A DNA stretch of 49,333 nt, taken from positions 1 through 49,333 of the forward strand of contig DOTB01000065.1 of assembly GCA_003513845.1 (NCBI GenBank), read 5' to 3'. The DNA comes from Candidatus Atribacteria bacterium (GTDB lineage Bacteria; Atribacterota; Phoenicimicrobiia; Phoenicimicrobiales; Phoenicimicrobiaceae). Both the position numbers and the translations under genes were made by a program. Positions 8,873 to 17,268 of this stretch are shown here, in pieces (position 1 is the stretch's first letter; each line of letters opens with the position of its first letter). The notes beneath the pieces were generated by a model that had not been told where the DNA came from, ran no database searches, and saw only the letters and a program-made list of their open reading frames with translations.

Positions 8873-9196
8873 ATGTTAATCAGAGGCAAATCTAAAAAAG
8901 AAGAAAAAGAAAAAGTAATCATTTCTTTTGCTAAAAAGTTAGGCATAGTTTGTTTGAGAAGTTTGGAAGACTATATCAGAAAAAACAAAATAGAAAAATG
9001 CTATATTATTATTCCCCACCCCCCTCATCCAAACGTGATTGATTATGTAGAAAACATTAGTGTAATAGAAATGATTTTTTCTTCTGATTTTGAACAGAAA
9101 ATAGAGGAGATAAAAAAGATAAATCCTAATAATACAATAGAAATAATTAATTTAGAAGATTTTGGTGAAAGAAATTTTATGCGAGACGCAGTTTAG
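8873..9196 (+). CDS. Small hypothetical protein
   Basis: A 107-residue, lysine- and glutamate-rich protein with no membrane segment or recognisable family. A central hydrophobic strand with prolines and histidines (YIIIPHPPHPNVIDYVE) is followed by a mixed alpha/beta tail. AGGAGAGG lies just before the ATG, and the gene begins 13 bp after the DUF6391-like gene. I assign no function. Confidence 0.6.
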   Translation: MLIRGKSKKEEKEKVIISFAKKLGIVCLRSLEDYIRKNKIEKCYIIIPHPPHPNVIDYVENISVIEMIFSSDFEQKIEEIKKINPNNTIEIINLEDFGERNFMRDAV

Positions 9197-9245
9197 AGAT
9201 ACAGTAAATAACAAGCAGAACAAAGTAGAAGAAAGGAGAAGAAAT

Positions 9246-9455
9246 ATGAAGCAAATTGCTCAATTAGATGTTACTGATAATAAGAGATTAGTTTTGTCTA
9301 TTGGTGAATTTCGGGGAGTAGAGAGAGTTGATTTAAGGCAATATGTGAAAGTGAAAAATGGGGAAGAATATATTCCTACTCCCAAGGGAATAAACTTTAG
9401 TGCAGAATGGATAGATGATTTTGTAAAAATGGTAGAGAAATTAAAAGAGATTTGA
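9246..9455 (+). CDS. PC4/YdbC-like ssDNA-binding protein
   Basis: About 69 residues from the ATG at 9246, which has GAAAGGAGA just upstream; an in-frame GTG at 9162 lies inside the previous gene and lacks a ribosome binding site. The core (RLVLSIGEFRGVERVDLRQYV, then PTPKGINFSAEWIDDFVKMVE) matches the transcriptional coactivator p15/PC4 fold, as in bacterial YdbC: a small four-stranded sheet plus helix that dimerises and binds single-stranded DNA. It is likely a nucleoid or repair accessory. Neighbours are unrelated small genes, so the role is inferred from the family only. Confidence 0.8.
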   Translation: MKQIAQLDVTDNKRLVLSIGEFRGVERVDLRQYVKVKNGEEYIPTPKGINFSAEWIDDFVKMVEKLKEI

Positions 9456-9500
9456 TTAAAAAATTAAAAAAATGTTTGAATCTTTAAGGAGTAAATCAAT

Positions 9501-10013
9501 ATGGAAAAAGTGAATTATTTATCTGTGGCGGAAGAAGTTATGGAGCAGATAAAATCTAAGGGGGCTTTTCTGATTGCTAAATCCAAAGATAATGAAAAGA
9601 TAAATGTTATGACTATAGGCTGGGCTGCTATTGGATATATATGGAGAAAACCGATGATGGTGGTGATGGTCAGGAAAAGTCGTTTTACTCACCACATCAT
9701 TGAAAAAGCCTCCAGTTTTACGGTTAGCTCTCCTGCCGAAGATTTAGAAGAAGTTTTGAACTTTTGCGGTACCAAATCTGGTCGAGATGTTAATAAATTT
9801 CAAGAATGTAATTTAAATACTGTTCCTGGACAAAAAGTAGACACTCCTATTATTAACCTTCCAGGGATTCACTATGAATGTAAAATTGTTTATAAAAGTA
9901 AAATGAATCCTGATTTTCTTTGCCAAGAATATAAAGAAGATGTTTATACAGATAATGATTACCATACTTTTTACTTTGGAGAGATAGTATCTTGTTATAA
10001 AATAATTAGTTAG
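9501..10013 (+). CDS. Flavin reductase-like FMN-binding split-barrel protein
   Basis: A 170-residue protein. KINVMTIGWAAIGYIWRKPM near residues 33-52 and VRKSRFTHHIIEKASSFTVSSPA are the usual FMN-binding strand-loop of flavin-reductase-domain proteins; NFCGTKSGRDVNKF follows. It would bind FMN and either reduce flavin or act as a small flavoprotein in the cytosol. Length is typical. AGGAG precedes the ATG. In anaerobes such proteins often accompany ferredoxin- or rubredoxin-linked redox enzymes, but no partner is adjacent. Confidence 0.82.
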   Translation: MEKVNYLSVAEEVMEQIKSKGAFLIAKSKDNEKINVMTIGWAAIGYIWRKPMMVVMVRKSRFTHHIIEKASSFTVSSPAEDLEEVLNFCGTKSGRDVNKFQECNLNTVPGQKVDTPIINLPGIHYECKIVYKSKMNPDFLCQEYKEDVYTDNDYHTFYFGEIVSCYKIIS

Positions 10014-10187
10014 TTAAGTTTTATAGCAGGAAAAAAGTAATTTATCAAAAATTTTATTTATTTTCAAGAATTTTTTACCAGAAAGAAGGATTATTAAATA
10101 TAAATGTAGAATATAAAAATATAAACTAATTTTAAAATTTAAGCAGGATTTTCATAATTTTATAATTTCGGAGATAACTTTTAAAAA

Positions 10188-10236
10188 AAGGGAGGTGGTT
10201 TATAAGCTGGATTACTCTAGTTTTGGTCGAGTTTAA
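10188..10236 (+). promoter_or_regulatory. Orphan strong Shine-Dalgarno with possible leader ORF
   Basis: AAGGGAGGTGG at about 10188-10198 is followed by short open codons, GTG GTT TAT ... TAA to about 10236, which would encode roughly 13 residues ending GRV. It lies about 80 bp before the 5'-nucleotidase gene, which has its own GGAGG. It may be a leader peptide, or only the decayed start of a lost gene. Confidence 0.2.
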
Positions 10237-10277
10237 ATAACTATTTAAAAATATTTTACAGGAGGAATTGTAAAAAT

Positions 10278-11954
10278 ATGTTGAGATTTAAAATGACTAA
10301 AGTGCTGTTAATTTGTCTGTTAACTTTTTTGTTGATTTTAGGCTCTATATCTTTTATTTTGGCTGCTGAAAAGGAGATTACAATTATATCGATTAATGAC
10401 TTTCACGGTTCACTTGCCTCTGAGGGGAAAAACGTAGGAGCAGCAAAGCTGGTAGACGCCATAAAGACTGAAAAAAATAATAACCCAGAAGGAACGATTA
10501 TAGTATCTGCTGGTGATAATTATCAAGGTAGTGCTATGTCAAATCTCTTATATGGTGAACCAGTTTCAGCAATGTTTAAAGAAATGGGGTTAGAATTATC
10601 TGCAGTTGGTAACCACGAATTTGATTGGGGAGTCGATAAAATTACTAAATGGGCCGAAGAAGGTGAACTTACTTTTATTTGTACCAATATTTACGATAAA
10701 AGAACAAACGAACCAGTCGATTGGGCGGAACCCTTTGTTATTATCGAAAGAAAGGGAGTAAAAGTTGGCTTTATTGGTTTGGCTACCCCAGAAACTGCTT
10801 ATAAGACCCTGAAGGCAAATGTAGAAAATTATGAATTCAGAGACCCGGTAGAAATAATCACCGAATGGGTACCCAAAGTAAAAGATGTAGGAGCAGACAT
10901 TATTGTTGCTTTAACTCACCTTGGTTCATTCCAGGATAAAGAAGGGAATATTAGTGGTGAAGCTGCCGCCTTATGCAATGTGGATGGAGTGGATGCAGTA
11001 ATATCTGCACATACTCATCAAAGCGTTAGTGGATTGGTAAATGATAGACCTATAATACAGGCTTATAAAAATGGACGTACATTTGGTAAAATCACTTTTA
11101 TTTTTGATGAAAATAATAAATTAATAGGTGCAGAACCATCTCTTGACCATCTTTACAAAAGAGCAGATACTCTTAAAGATGATGCTAATATGTTGGCAAT
11201 CTATAAGGAATATGAAGAAAAATTAGAACCTGTTTTAGGAAGAGTATTAGGTAAAACCACGGTAGATTTGGAGCATGATAGATATGCTGGCCCATCTTTA
11301 TTGGGTGAATGGACCTGTGAAATAATGAAAGATAAAGTTGGGGTTCAGATTGCTATGACTAATGGTGGCGGACTCAGAACCAGTATCCCGGCAGGTGAAG
11401 TTACTGCTGGTAAATTATATGAAGTTATGCCTTTTGATAACACTCTATATACTATGAAGTTATCTGGTGCGGATATAAAGGCAAATATTGAACACGGAAT
11501 AATGAATGATGATATAGGTTGGATTCAAATTGCCGGAGTAAAAGTAACTTATGATCCTGAGGCAGAAGCAGGTAATAGGATTGTCAGCATGGTCTTAGAA
11601 GATGGTACCCCTGTGGAAATGGATAAGTACTATACTGTGGTAACCAATGACTTTATGGCAACTGGTGGAGATAATTATAACTTTGATAATGCTATAGATA
11701 AAGTAGATACCTTTATTCCAGTAAGAGATGCAATGATGGAAGCAGTAGAAAAGGCAGGAATTATTTCTCCCGTGAAGAAGAATTGGTTATCTGAAGTAAA
11801 AACTGGTAAGCTTTATATAGTAGAAGTTGGGGATTCATTATGGAAGATTGCTCAAAAATTTGGAACAACTGTAGAAAAAATTCTGGCTTGTAATGAAATA
11901 GATAATCCAAGACTTATCAAACCTGGCCAGGAGTTAGTTATTCCCACAGAATGA
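10278..11954 (+). CDS. Secreted 5'-nucleotidase / UshA-type phosphohydrolase with C-terminal LysM
   Basis: A 558-residue protein. The signal peptide spans residues 1-30 (cut near LAA/EK). The calcineurin-like metallophosphoesterase domain spans about 33-260, with metal motifs D41/H43 (INDFHG), SAGDNYQGS, GNHEFDWG and HTHQ. The 5'-nucleotidase C-terminal domain spans about 320-490 (TNGGGLRTSIP; TGGDNYNF). A single LysM domain spans about 511-557 (GDSLWKIAQKFGTTVEKIL ... PGQELVIP), which should hold the enzyme on peptidoglycan. It would dephosphorylate extracellular nucleotides or split UDP-sugars to scavenge phosphate and nucleosides. A strong hairpin terminator follows, so it is probably monocistronic. 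Confidence 0.9.
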   Translation: MLRFKMTKVLLICLLTFLLILGSISFILAAEKEITIISINDFHGSLASEGKNVGAAKLVDAIKTEKNNNPEGTIIVSAGDNYQGSAMSNLLYGEPVSAMFKEMGLELSAVGNHEFDWGVDKITKWAEEGELTFICTNIYDKRTNEPVDWAEPFVIIERKGVKVGFIGLATPETAYKTLKANVENYEFRDPVEIITEWVPKVKDVGADIIVALTHLGSFQDKEGNISGEAAALCNVDGVDAVISAHTHQSVSGLVNDRPIIQAYKNGRTFGKITFIFDENNKLIGAEPSLDHLYKRADTLKDDANMLAIYKEYEEKLEPVLGRVLGKTTVDLEHDRYAGPSLLGEWTCEIMKDKVGVQIAMTNGGGLRTSIPAGEVTAGKLYEVMPFDNTLYTMKLSGADIKANIEHGIMNDDIGWIQIAGVKVTYDPEAEAGNRIVSMVLEDGTPVEMDKYYTVVTNDFMATGGDNYNFDNAIDKVDTFIPVRDAMMEAVEKAGIISPVKKNWLSEVKTGKLYIVEVGDSLWKIAQKFGTTVEKILACNEIDNPRLIKPGQELVIPTE

Positions 11955-11964
11955 TAGCTAAAAT

Positions 11965-12005
11965 AAAAGAGGATGGCATATTAATTATACCATCCTCTTT
12001 TAGTA
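11965..12005 (+). terminator. Intrinsic terminator-like hairpin after the 5'-nucleotidase
   Basis: A perfect 12-bp stem AAAAGAGGATGG (11965-11976) pairs with CCATCCTCTTTT (11990-12001) around a 13-base loop. The stem's own A and T runs make it usable from either strand. Confidence 0.75.
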
Positions 12006-12334
12006 TCTTGAATATATCTTATATTTTAATAAATTAAATGTTAAACTTTAAACGATATTTAATTTTATTAGAGTATAACCTTTTACTGATTAATAAGAAA
12101 ATTAATTAAAAGGAATAAATAATAATAAAAATTATTATTAAATTTACTGAGTTTGCAAAAAATTACCAAATATCTTCTTATTTTTTAAACTAGATAAAAT
12201 TATATTTTACTCCAATTTTATCTTACAAAATTAATTTTTAAAAACGATAAAGGAGGTGTTAATGGGTAAATAAAAAATACTATATCGAATATTTTAAAGA
12301 TAAATAAAAAAATATTAAGGAGGAAGAAAAAATA
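12006..12334. other. AT-rich leader region upstream of livJ
   Basis: This is very AT-rich. It holds an AT-only hairpin (AATAATAAT 12118-12126, loop AAAA, ATTATTATT 12131-12139). It also holds a strong AAAGGAGGTG (12249-12258) followed by a four-codon mini-ORF ATG GGT AAA TAA (12262-12273), about 60 bp before livJ. No convincing promoter pair or riboswitch core was recognised. Confidence 0.35.
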
Positions 12335-13474
12335 ATGAAAAGGTTAGGGTTAATGGTAGTAATTCTATTATCATTCTTGTTGATGTTTAGTTTGGTAGCG
12401 GGAGCTGCTGAGGAAATTGTAATCGGGGTTTACGAACCAATGACTGGACCCTATGCGGCTGGTGGACAGATGACTATGGAGGGAGTAAATTTAGCTTTTG
12501 AACAGCAACCAACAGTTTTGGGTAGACCAATTAAAATGGTTTTAGTAGATAACAAAAGTGAAAAAGTAGAAGCAGCCAATGCGGTTGCCCGCTTGATCGA
12601 ATTTGAAAAGGCTGTAGCCATAGTAGGAACCTATGGTAGTGCTTGCGCAATACCAGGAAGTGAAGTAGCTAACAAAGCAGGTATTCCAATGATGGGATGT
12701 TCTCCTACCAATCCTTTAGTAACGTTAGGAAAACCTTATGCTTTTAGAGCTTGTTTTATTGATCCTTTCCAGGGAGCAGTAATGGCAAATTTTGCAGTAA
12801 ATAATCTTAATGCAAAGACCGCTGTAGTTATTCAGGATATTGCTTCCGATTATGCGGTGGGATTGTCTAATTTCTTCCGGGAAGCTTTTATCAAGTTAAC
12901 TGGCAATCCAAAATCTATTGTAGGGTTGATTTCTTATCAAACTGGAGACCAGGACTTTACTGCTCAGGTAACTTATGCAGCAAGTAAAAATCCCGATGTA
13001 GTTTTTGTTCCCGCAGGTTCATATGGAGATGCAGCTCTAATTATTAAACAAGGAAAAGAGATGGGAATTACTGCCAAATTCTTAGGAGGAGATACCTGGG
13101 AGGCACCAGAATTTATTGAAGTGGGTGGAGAAGCAGTCGAGGGCGGATACTTTAGTACCCATTTTGATGCCACAGCAGTTACCACTAAGGCAGCAGAAAA
13201 ATTCTGTAAAGATTTTGAAGAAAAATATAAAAAAGCTCCCAGCGCTTTTGCTGCTTTAGGTTTTGATGCTTTTAATTTGGTAGTTGATGCTATCAAGAGG
13301 GCAGGTTCAGCTGATCCCAAGGCAATTCGTGATGCCTTAGCAGAAACTAAGGATTACGAAGGGGTTACCGGGATGATTACCTTAGATTACAATGGAGACG
13401 CTACTAAAGATGCAATAATTAAGACTATTGAGAATGGCCAGTTTAAATATGTAGCTACTGTACGTCCTTTCTAA
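12335..13474 (+). CDS. livJ: Branched-chain amino-acid ABC transporter substrate-binding protein
   Basis: A 379-residue type-I periplasmic-binding protein of the LivJ/LivK class. The signal peptide spans residues 1-24 (VAGA/AE). The mature start (EIVIGVYEPMTGPYAAGGQMTMEGVNLAFEQ) is the family's hallmark. GTYGSACAIPGSEVANKAGIPMMG and FLGGDTWEAPEF line the ligand cleft. There is no lipobox Cys at the cleavage site; if the cell has one membrane, anchoring would need another route. The permease and ATPase genes follow in order, so it delivers substrate to LivHMGF. The substrate may be a branched-chain amino acid, another amino acid or an amide. The AAGGAGG site is strong, and a stable hairpin follows that probably raises its level over the downstream genes. 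Confidence 0.88.
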   Translation: MKRLGLMVVILLSFLLMFSLVAGAAEEIVIGVYEPMTGPYAAGGQMTMEGVNLAFEQQPTVLGRPIKMVLVDNKSEKVEAANAVARLIEFEKAVAIVGTYGSACAIPGSEVANKAGIPMMGCSPTNPLVTLGKPYAFRACFIDPFQGAVMANFAVNNLNAKTAVVIQDIASDYAVGLSNFFREAFIKLTGNPKSIVGLISYQTGDQDFTAQVTYAASKNPDVVFVPAGSYGDAALIIKQGKEMGITAKFLGGDTWEAPEFIEVGGEAVEGGYFSTHFDATAVTTKAAEKFCKDFEEKYKKAPSAFAALGFDAFNLVVDAIKRAGSADPKAIRDALAETKDYEGVTGMITLDYNGDATKDAIIKTIENGQFKYVATVRPF

Positions 13475-13514
13475 CTAATACTTAAAGAATTAAATGTAAA
13501 ATAATATCTTTTGT

Positions 13515-13555
13515 TAAGATTGAAGAGAGGGATAAAATCCTTCTCTTCAATCTTA
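13515..13555 (+). terminator. Stable hairpin between livJ and livH (attenuator/stabiliser)
   Basis: The arms TAAGATTGAAGAGAGGGAT (13515-13533) and 13537-13555 pair with one bulge around a 3-base loop AAA. No run of T follows, so it is more likely an mRNA-stabilising or partial-termination structure. That would fit the usual excess of binding protein over permease. Confidence 0.55.
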
Positions 13556-13576
13556 GTTTAATTGTACTGGAACAGT

Positions 13577-13736
13577 GAACAAGCATCGGGTCGGATAAAT
13601 CCGACCTCTACATCGACAGGCGAGCCTGTCCCCGTGAAACATGTGCTCGTGAAAACGAGTAACGGGGAACGGGGAACGGAGGACTCCTGTCCTATTAGCG
13701 ACTAACGATTATTCGCTAACAACTAATATTTGAGGA
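13577..13736. repeat. Cluster of small palindromes and degenerate repeats between livJ and livH
   Basis: Four hairpins stand in a row: GGTCGGAT-AA-ATCCGACC, GACAGGC-GA-GCCTGTC, CTCGT-GAAA-ACGAG and GGAG-GA-CTCC. The ACTCGTGAAAACG(A/G)GT element recurs near 47,357. The 3' part (CGACTAACGATTATTCGC) is a degenerate short-unit repeat. No coding potential. Confidence 0.6.
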
Positions 13737-13748
13737 TTGGATAAAATA

Positions 13749-14627
13749 ATGAGTCTAAATATCTTTTTACAGAATTTAAGCAATGGAATTTCTTTAGGTT
13801 GTTTATTTGCCCTTGTGGCTATAGGTTATACAATGGTTTATGGGGTTTTGCGTTTAATAAACTTTGCCCATGGGGATATCTTTATGATGGCTGCCTTTTT
13901 TGTTTTTTATGCTATGACGATATTTTCCCTCCCCTGGGGAATAGCTTGCTTGGTGGCAATAATATTAGCTATGGTATTGGGTAGAACTATAGAGAGAGTA
14001 GCTTATAAACCACTAAGAAATGCTCCTCGTATATCTTCTTTGTGCTCTGCGATTGGAATGTCTTTTTTATTAGAGAATTTTGCAATAGTTGTATTTGGCG
14101 GACGACCAAAATCATTTTATCGTCCCGAGTTTTTTGCTAAAACCTTTGTTCTGGGAGAAGTTCGAGTTCCAGGAGTTAATTTTGTTACTCCTATCGTTTC
14201 CATAGTTTTTTTGTTAATATTAAGCTATATAGTTTATAGAACTAAAACTGGATTAGCTATGCGAGCTATTTCTAAAGACTTTGATACTGCTATGTTAATG
14301 GGTATTAATTTGGATAGGACTATTTCTTTTACCTTTATGATAGGTTCAGGATTAGCCGCTGTGGGGGCAATACTATGGGCTTTACGTTATCCCCAAATCT
14401 GGCCCTTTATGGGAGTATTCCCGGGATGGAGGGCTTTTACTGCAGCTATTATCGGAGGAATTGGCAGTATTCGGGGAGCAATGGTAGGAGGGTTCCTGGT
14501 AGGATTGCTAACTATTATGATAGTAGCATTTTTGCCAGAATTAGCTGGATATAAAGATGCTTTTATTTTTGTAATTTTAATCTTTGTATTGTTATTCAAA
14601 CCAGAAGGATTATTTGGAGAAGAATAG
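13749..14627 (+). CDS. livH: Branched-chain amino-acid ABC transporter permease LivH
   Basis: About 292 residues from the ATG at 13749; an in-frame TTG at 13737 abuts the GAGGA ribosome binding site and is not usable. It is a polytopic protein with about eight helices. LivH markers include GLFALVAIGYTMVYG-like sequence near the N-terminus (GCLFALVAIGYTMVYGVLRL), INFAHGDIFM, RAISKDFDTAMLMGIN (the cytoplasmic EAA-like loop) and AAIIGGIGSIRGAMVGG. It forms the channel with LivM. Length is standard. Confidence 0.93.
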   Translation: MSLNIFLQNLSNGISLGCLFALVAIGYTMVYGVLRLINFAHGDIFMMAAFFVFYAMTIFSLPWGIACLVAIILAMVLGRTIERVAYKPLRNAPRISSLCSAIGMSFLLENFAIVVFGGRPKSFYRPEFFAKTFVLGEVRVPGVNFVTPIVSIVFLLILSYIVYRTKTGLAMRAISKDFDTAMLMGINLDRTISFTFMIGSGLAAVGAILWALRYPQIWPFMGVFPGWRAFTAAIIGGIGSIRGAMVGGFLVGLLTIMIVAFLPELAGYKDAFIFVILIFVLLFKPEGLFGEE

Positions 14628-14642
14628 GCAGGTATAAAAAAA

Positions 14643-15704
14643 GTGATAGAAAAAAAGAAAGATTTCTTATTATTAAAGATTGCCACTATTTTGATAATAA
14701 TTTTATTTATCTTTGTTGCGCAAAGGAATTTTGATACCTATGTTATTAGAATTTTAAATTTGTGTGGTATATATGTTATTTTAGGAGTCAGTCTTAATTT
14801 GATAAATGGTTTTACTGGCCAGTTTTCTTTGGGGCATGCTGGATTTATGGCTATCGGGGCTTATGTCTCTGCTCTTTTGTATATGTCTCCAGAGTTAAAA
14901 GAAGTAAATTATTTCATAACTCCCCTTATCTGGCCTTTAAGTGTTATTCAAATTCCCTTTGTATTTTCCTTAATTATAGCAGGTTTAGTTTCAGCAGGTG
15001 TTGGCTTTTTGGTTGGTGCACCTTGCCTGCGTTTGAGAGGAGATTATTTGGCTATTGTTACATTTGGTTTTTCGGAGATAATAAGAGTTTTATTTTGTAA
15101 CTTGCAGAACATTACTAATGGACCTTTAGGACTAAAGGGATTGCCCAGCTATACTAATTTGTGGTGGAGTTGGGGGATTGCTATATTTGCTGTTTGGTTT
15201 ATTAAGAATTTAATTAATAGTAGTTATGGTAGGGCATTAAAATCTATTCGCGAAGATGATATAGCTGCTGAGGCAATGGGGGTAAACCTATTTTATCATA
15301 AAGTATTGTCTTTTGTTGTCGGGGCATTTTTTGCCGGTATTGGTGGGGCTCTTTTAGGTAGTTTAGTTATGACAATTGACCCAAATACTTTCAGTTTTTT
15401 TATGACATTCCAGATAATAATAATCGTTATTGTAGGAGGTTTAGGCAGTATAACTGGTACAGTAATAGTAGGTGTTTTATTTGCTGTATTGATGGAGGTA
15501 TTAAGGTCGGTTGAATCACCAATGAGCTTTTTTGGATTAAATATTCCTGGGATACCAGGAATGAGAATGCTTATTTTTGCAATTTTATTAATGATAGTGG
15601 TTTTATTCTTTCACCAGGGGCTTATGGGAAACAGAGAATGGTCCTGGGAATGGTTATATTATAAGTTGACTCGAAGTAAAAAAGAGATAAAGGAAGGAAG
15701 TTAA
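14643..15704 (+). CDS. livM: Branched-chain amino-acid ABC transporter permease LivM
   Basis: 353 residues from a GTG start with AGGCAGGT about 10 bases upstream. Hydrophobic throughout. The conserved LivM block NGFTGQFSLGHAGFMAIGAY lies near residue 59, RLRGDYLAIVTFGFSEI near 130, SIREDDIAAEAMGVN (ATPase coupling loop) near 200, and IIVIVGGLGSITGTVIG-like sequence near 260. It partners with LivH. It starts 15 bp after livH and ends 8 bp before livG. Confidence 0.93.
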   Translation: MIEKKKDFLLLKIATILIIILFIFVAQRNFDTYVIRILNLCGIYVILGVSLNLINGFTGQFSLGHAGFMAIGAYVSALLYMSPELKEVNYFITPLIWPLSVIQIPFVFSLIIAGLVSAGVGFLVGAPCLRLRGDYLAIVTFGFSEIIRVLFCNLQNITNGPLGLKGLPSYTNLWWSWGIAIFAVWFIKNLINSSYGRALKSIREDDIAAEAMGVNLFYHKVLSFVVGAFFAGIGGALLGSLVMTIDPNTFSFFMTFQIIIIVIVGGLGSITGTVIVGVLFAVLMEVLRSVESPMSFFGLNIPGIPGMRMLIFAILLMIVVLFFHQGLMGNREWSWEWLYYKLTRSKKEIKEGS

Positions 15705-15712
15705 AAAAAGAG

Positions 15713-16486
15713 ATGAGTATCTTAAAAGCAGATCATATTACTATTCGATTTGGTGGATTGACAGCTGTCTCTAATTTTTATCTAAATTTGCAGAAGGGGG
15801 AATTAGTAGGTTTAATTGGTCCCAATGGAGCAGGTAAAACCACAGTCTTTAATATGATAACTGGAGTATATAAACCTACTAAAGGAGAGATTTATTTTAA
15901 TGGCCAGGAAATAACTAAAAAAAGTGTGGACAAAATTACTTCTTTGGGAATAGCCAGAACTTTTCAGAATATACGTTTATTTAATAATCTCTCAGTGATA
16001 GATAATGTAATGATAGGATGTCATTTACGAATAAAGTCCCCAGTTTTGAGTGCGGTATTTTGTTTACCACAATATTTGCAGGAAGAAAATTATATGAGGG
16101 AAGAAGCAGAAGAATTATTAAAGGAAGTTAAACTGGAGAAATTTAAAAATTATGTAGCTGGTGGACTTCCATATGGGGAACAGAGGAAATTAGAAATTGC
16201 TCGAGCTTTAGCTACACGTCCAAAATTGTTACTTTTAGATGAACCAGCAGCAGGAATGAACCCCCATGAAACTAAAGAATTGATGACTTTTATTCAAAGG
16301 ATTCAGGAAAAATATAAACTAACTATTATATTAATAGAGCATGATATGAAGGTAGTAATGGGGATATGTAAGAGAATATTGGTGTTGGATTATGGAAAGA
16401 CCATCGCCGAAGGAAATCCTGAAGAAATTCAACATAATCCAGAAGTGATTAAGGCTTATCTGGGGGTGGAAGCTAGCTATGCTTAA
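15713..16486 (+). CDS. livG: Branched-chain amino-acid ABC transporter ATPase LivG
   Basis: A 257-residue ATPase. Walker A is GPNGAGKTT near residues 36-44; the Q-loop region is ARTFQNIRLF; the variant ABC signature is LPYGEQRKLEIARAL, typical of LivG; Walker B is LLLLDEPAAGMNP, followed by the H-loop LIEHDMKVV. The C-terminus (EIQHNPEVIKAYLG) is diagnostic. Its last 8 bases overlap livF. Confidence 0.95.
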   Translation: MSILKADHITIRFGGLTAVSNFYLNLQKGELVGLIGPNGAGKTTVFNMITGVYKPTKGEIYFNGQEITKKSVDKITSLGIARTFQNIRLFNNLSVIDNVMIGCHLRIKSPVLSAVFCLPQYLQEENYMREEAEELLKEVKLEKFKNYVAGGLPYGEQRKLEIARALATRPKLLLLDEPAAGMNPHETKELMTFIQRIQEKYKLTIILIEHDMKVVMGICKRILVLDYGKTIAEGNPEEIQHNPEVIKAYLGVEASYA

Positions 16487-17183
16487 AGTAGAGAATCTAA
16501 ATGTATATTATGGTGGTATTCATGCCTTAAAAGGTATTTCTTTTGATGTTTCTAAGGGGAAAATTATTACTTTAATCGGGGCTAATGGAGCTGGCAAGAG
16601 TACTACTTTAAGGACTATATGCTCTTTAGTTAGAGCCAAAGAAGGAAAAATAATATTTAAAGATAAGGATATAACTAATATTTCTACAGACCAGATTGTT
16701 AAAATGGGAGCAGTATTAATTCCTGAGGGGAGAAGAATATTCCCTAACTTAACAGTTCAGGAAAATTTAGATTTAGGTGCTTTTGTCCGAGAGGATAAAG
16801 AAGAGATTATTAAAGATCAGGAATGGGTTTGTAAATTATTTCCTCGACTAAAAGAAAGATTGTGGCAGAAAGGTGCTACTTTATCAGGCGGAGAGCAACA
16901 AATGTTAGCCGTAGCTCGGGGATTAATGTCTCGCCCTAAACTTTTAATGTTGGATGAACCATCTTTGGGGTTAGCCCCTTTATTGGTAAAAGAGATCTTC
17001 GAGATTATTCAGCGAATCCATCAGGAAGGTATAACTATACTTTTAATCGAGCAGAACGCCTTTGCTGCTTTGAAAATAGCTGATTATGCTTATGTGCTGG
17101 AGACTGGACGAATTGTTTTGCAAGGTACTGGAGAAGAGCTCTTGCGGAATGAAGAAGTAAGAAAAGCTTATTTAGGAGAATAG
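16479..17183 (+). CDS. livF: Branched-chain amino-acid ABC transporter ATPase LivF
   Basis: A 234-residue ATPase. Walker A is GANGAGKST, the signature is LSGGEQQMLAVARGL, Walker B is LLMLDEPSLGLAP, and LIEQNAFAAL contains the family's Glu-Gln switch region instead of the usual His. The C-terminus LLRNEEVRKAYLG is typical. It overlaps livG by 8 bp, implying translational coupling, and is followed at once by a bidirectional terminator. Confidence 0.95.
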   Translation: MLKVENLNVYYGGIHALKGISFDVSKGKIITLIGANGAGKSTTLRTICSLVRAKEGKIIFKDKDITNISTDQIVKMGAVLIPEGRRIFPNLTVQENLDLGAFVREDKEEIIKDQEWVCKLFPRLKERLWQKGATLSGGEQQMLAVARGLMSRPKLLMLDEPSLGLAPLLVKEIFEIIQRIHQEGITILLIEQNAFAALKIADYAYVLETGRIVLQGTGEELLRNEEVRKAYLGE

Positions 17184-17225
17184 AAAAATAAATATTCTTT
17201 TAAAATTATTAAAAATATTTGTGAG

Positions 17226-17268
17226 AAAAATCCTGGTTCAATTAATGGTAATTAGCCAGGATTTTTTT
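17226..17268. terminator. Bidirectional terminator between livF and polysaccharide deacetylase
   Basis: AAAAATCCTGG (17226-17236) pairs with CCAGGATTTTT (17256 onward), followed by a T run to 17268. The mirror-image A run serves the leftward gene, whose stop codon lies in the loop. Confidence 0.8.

Noticed and set aside
9162..9245. N-terminal extension of the PC4-like protein
   Set aside because: It overlaps the preceding gene, lacks a ribosome binding site, and PC4 similarity starts after the ATG at 9246.
12973..13320. Leftward ORF inside livJ
   Set aside because: Antisense shadow of a well-supported gene; no ribosome binding site or family.
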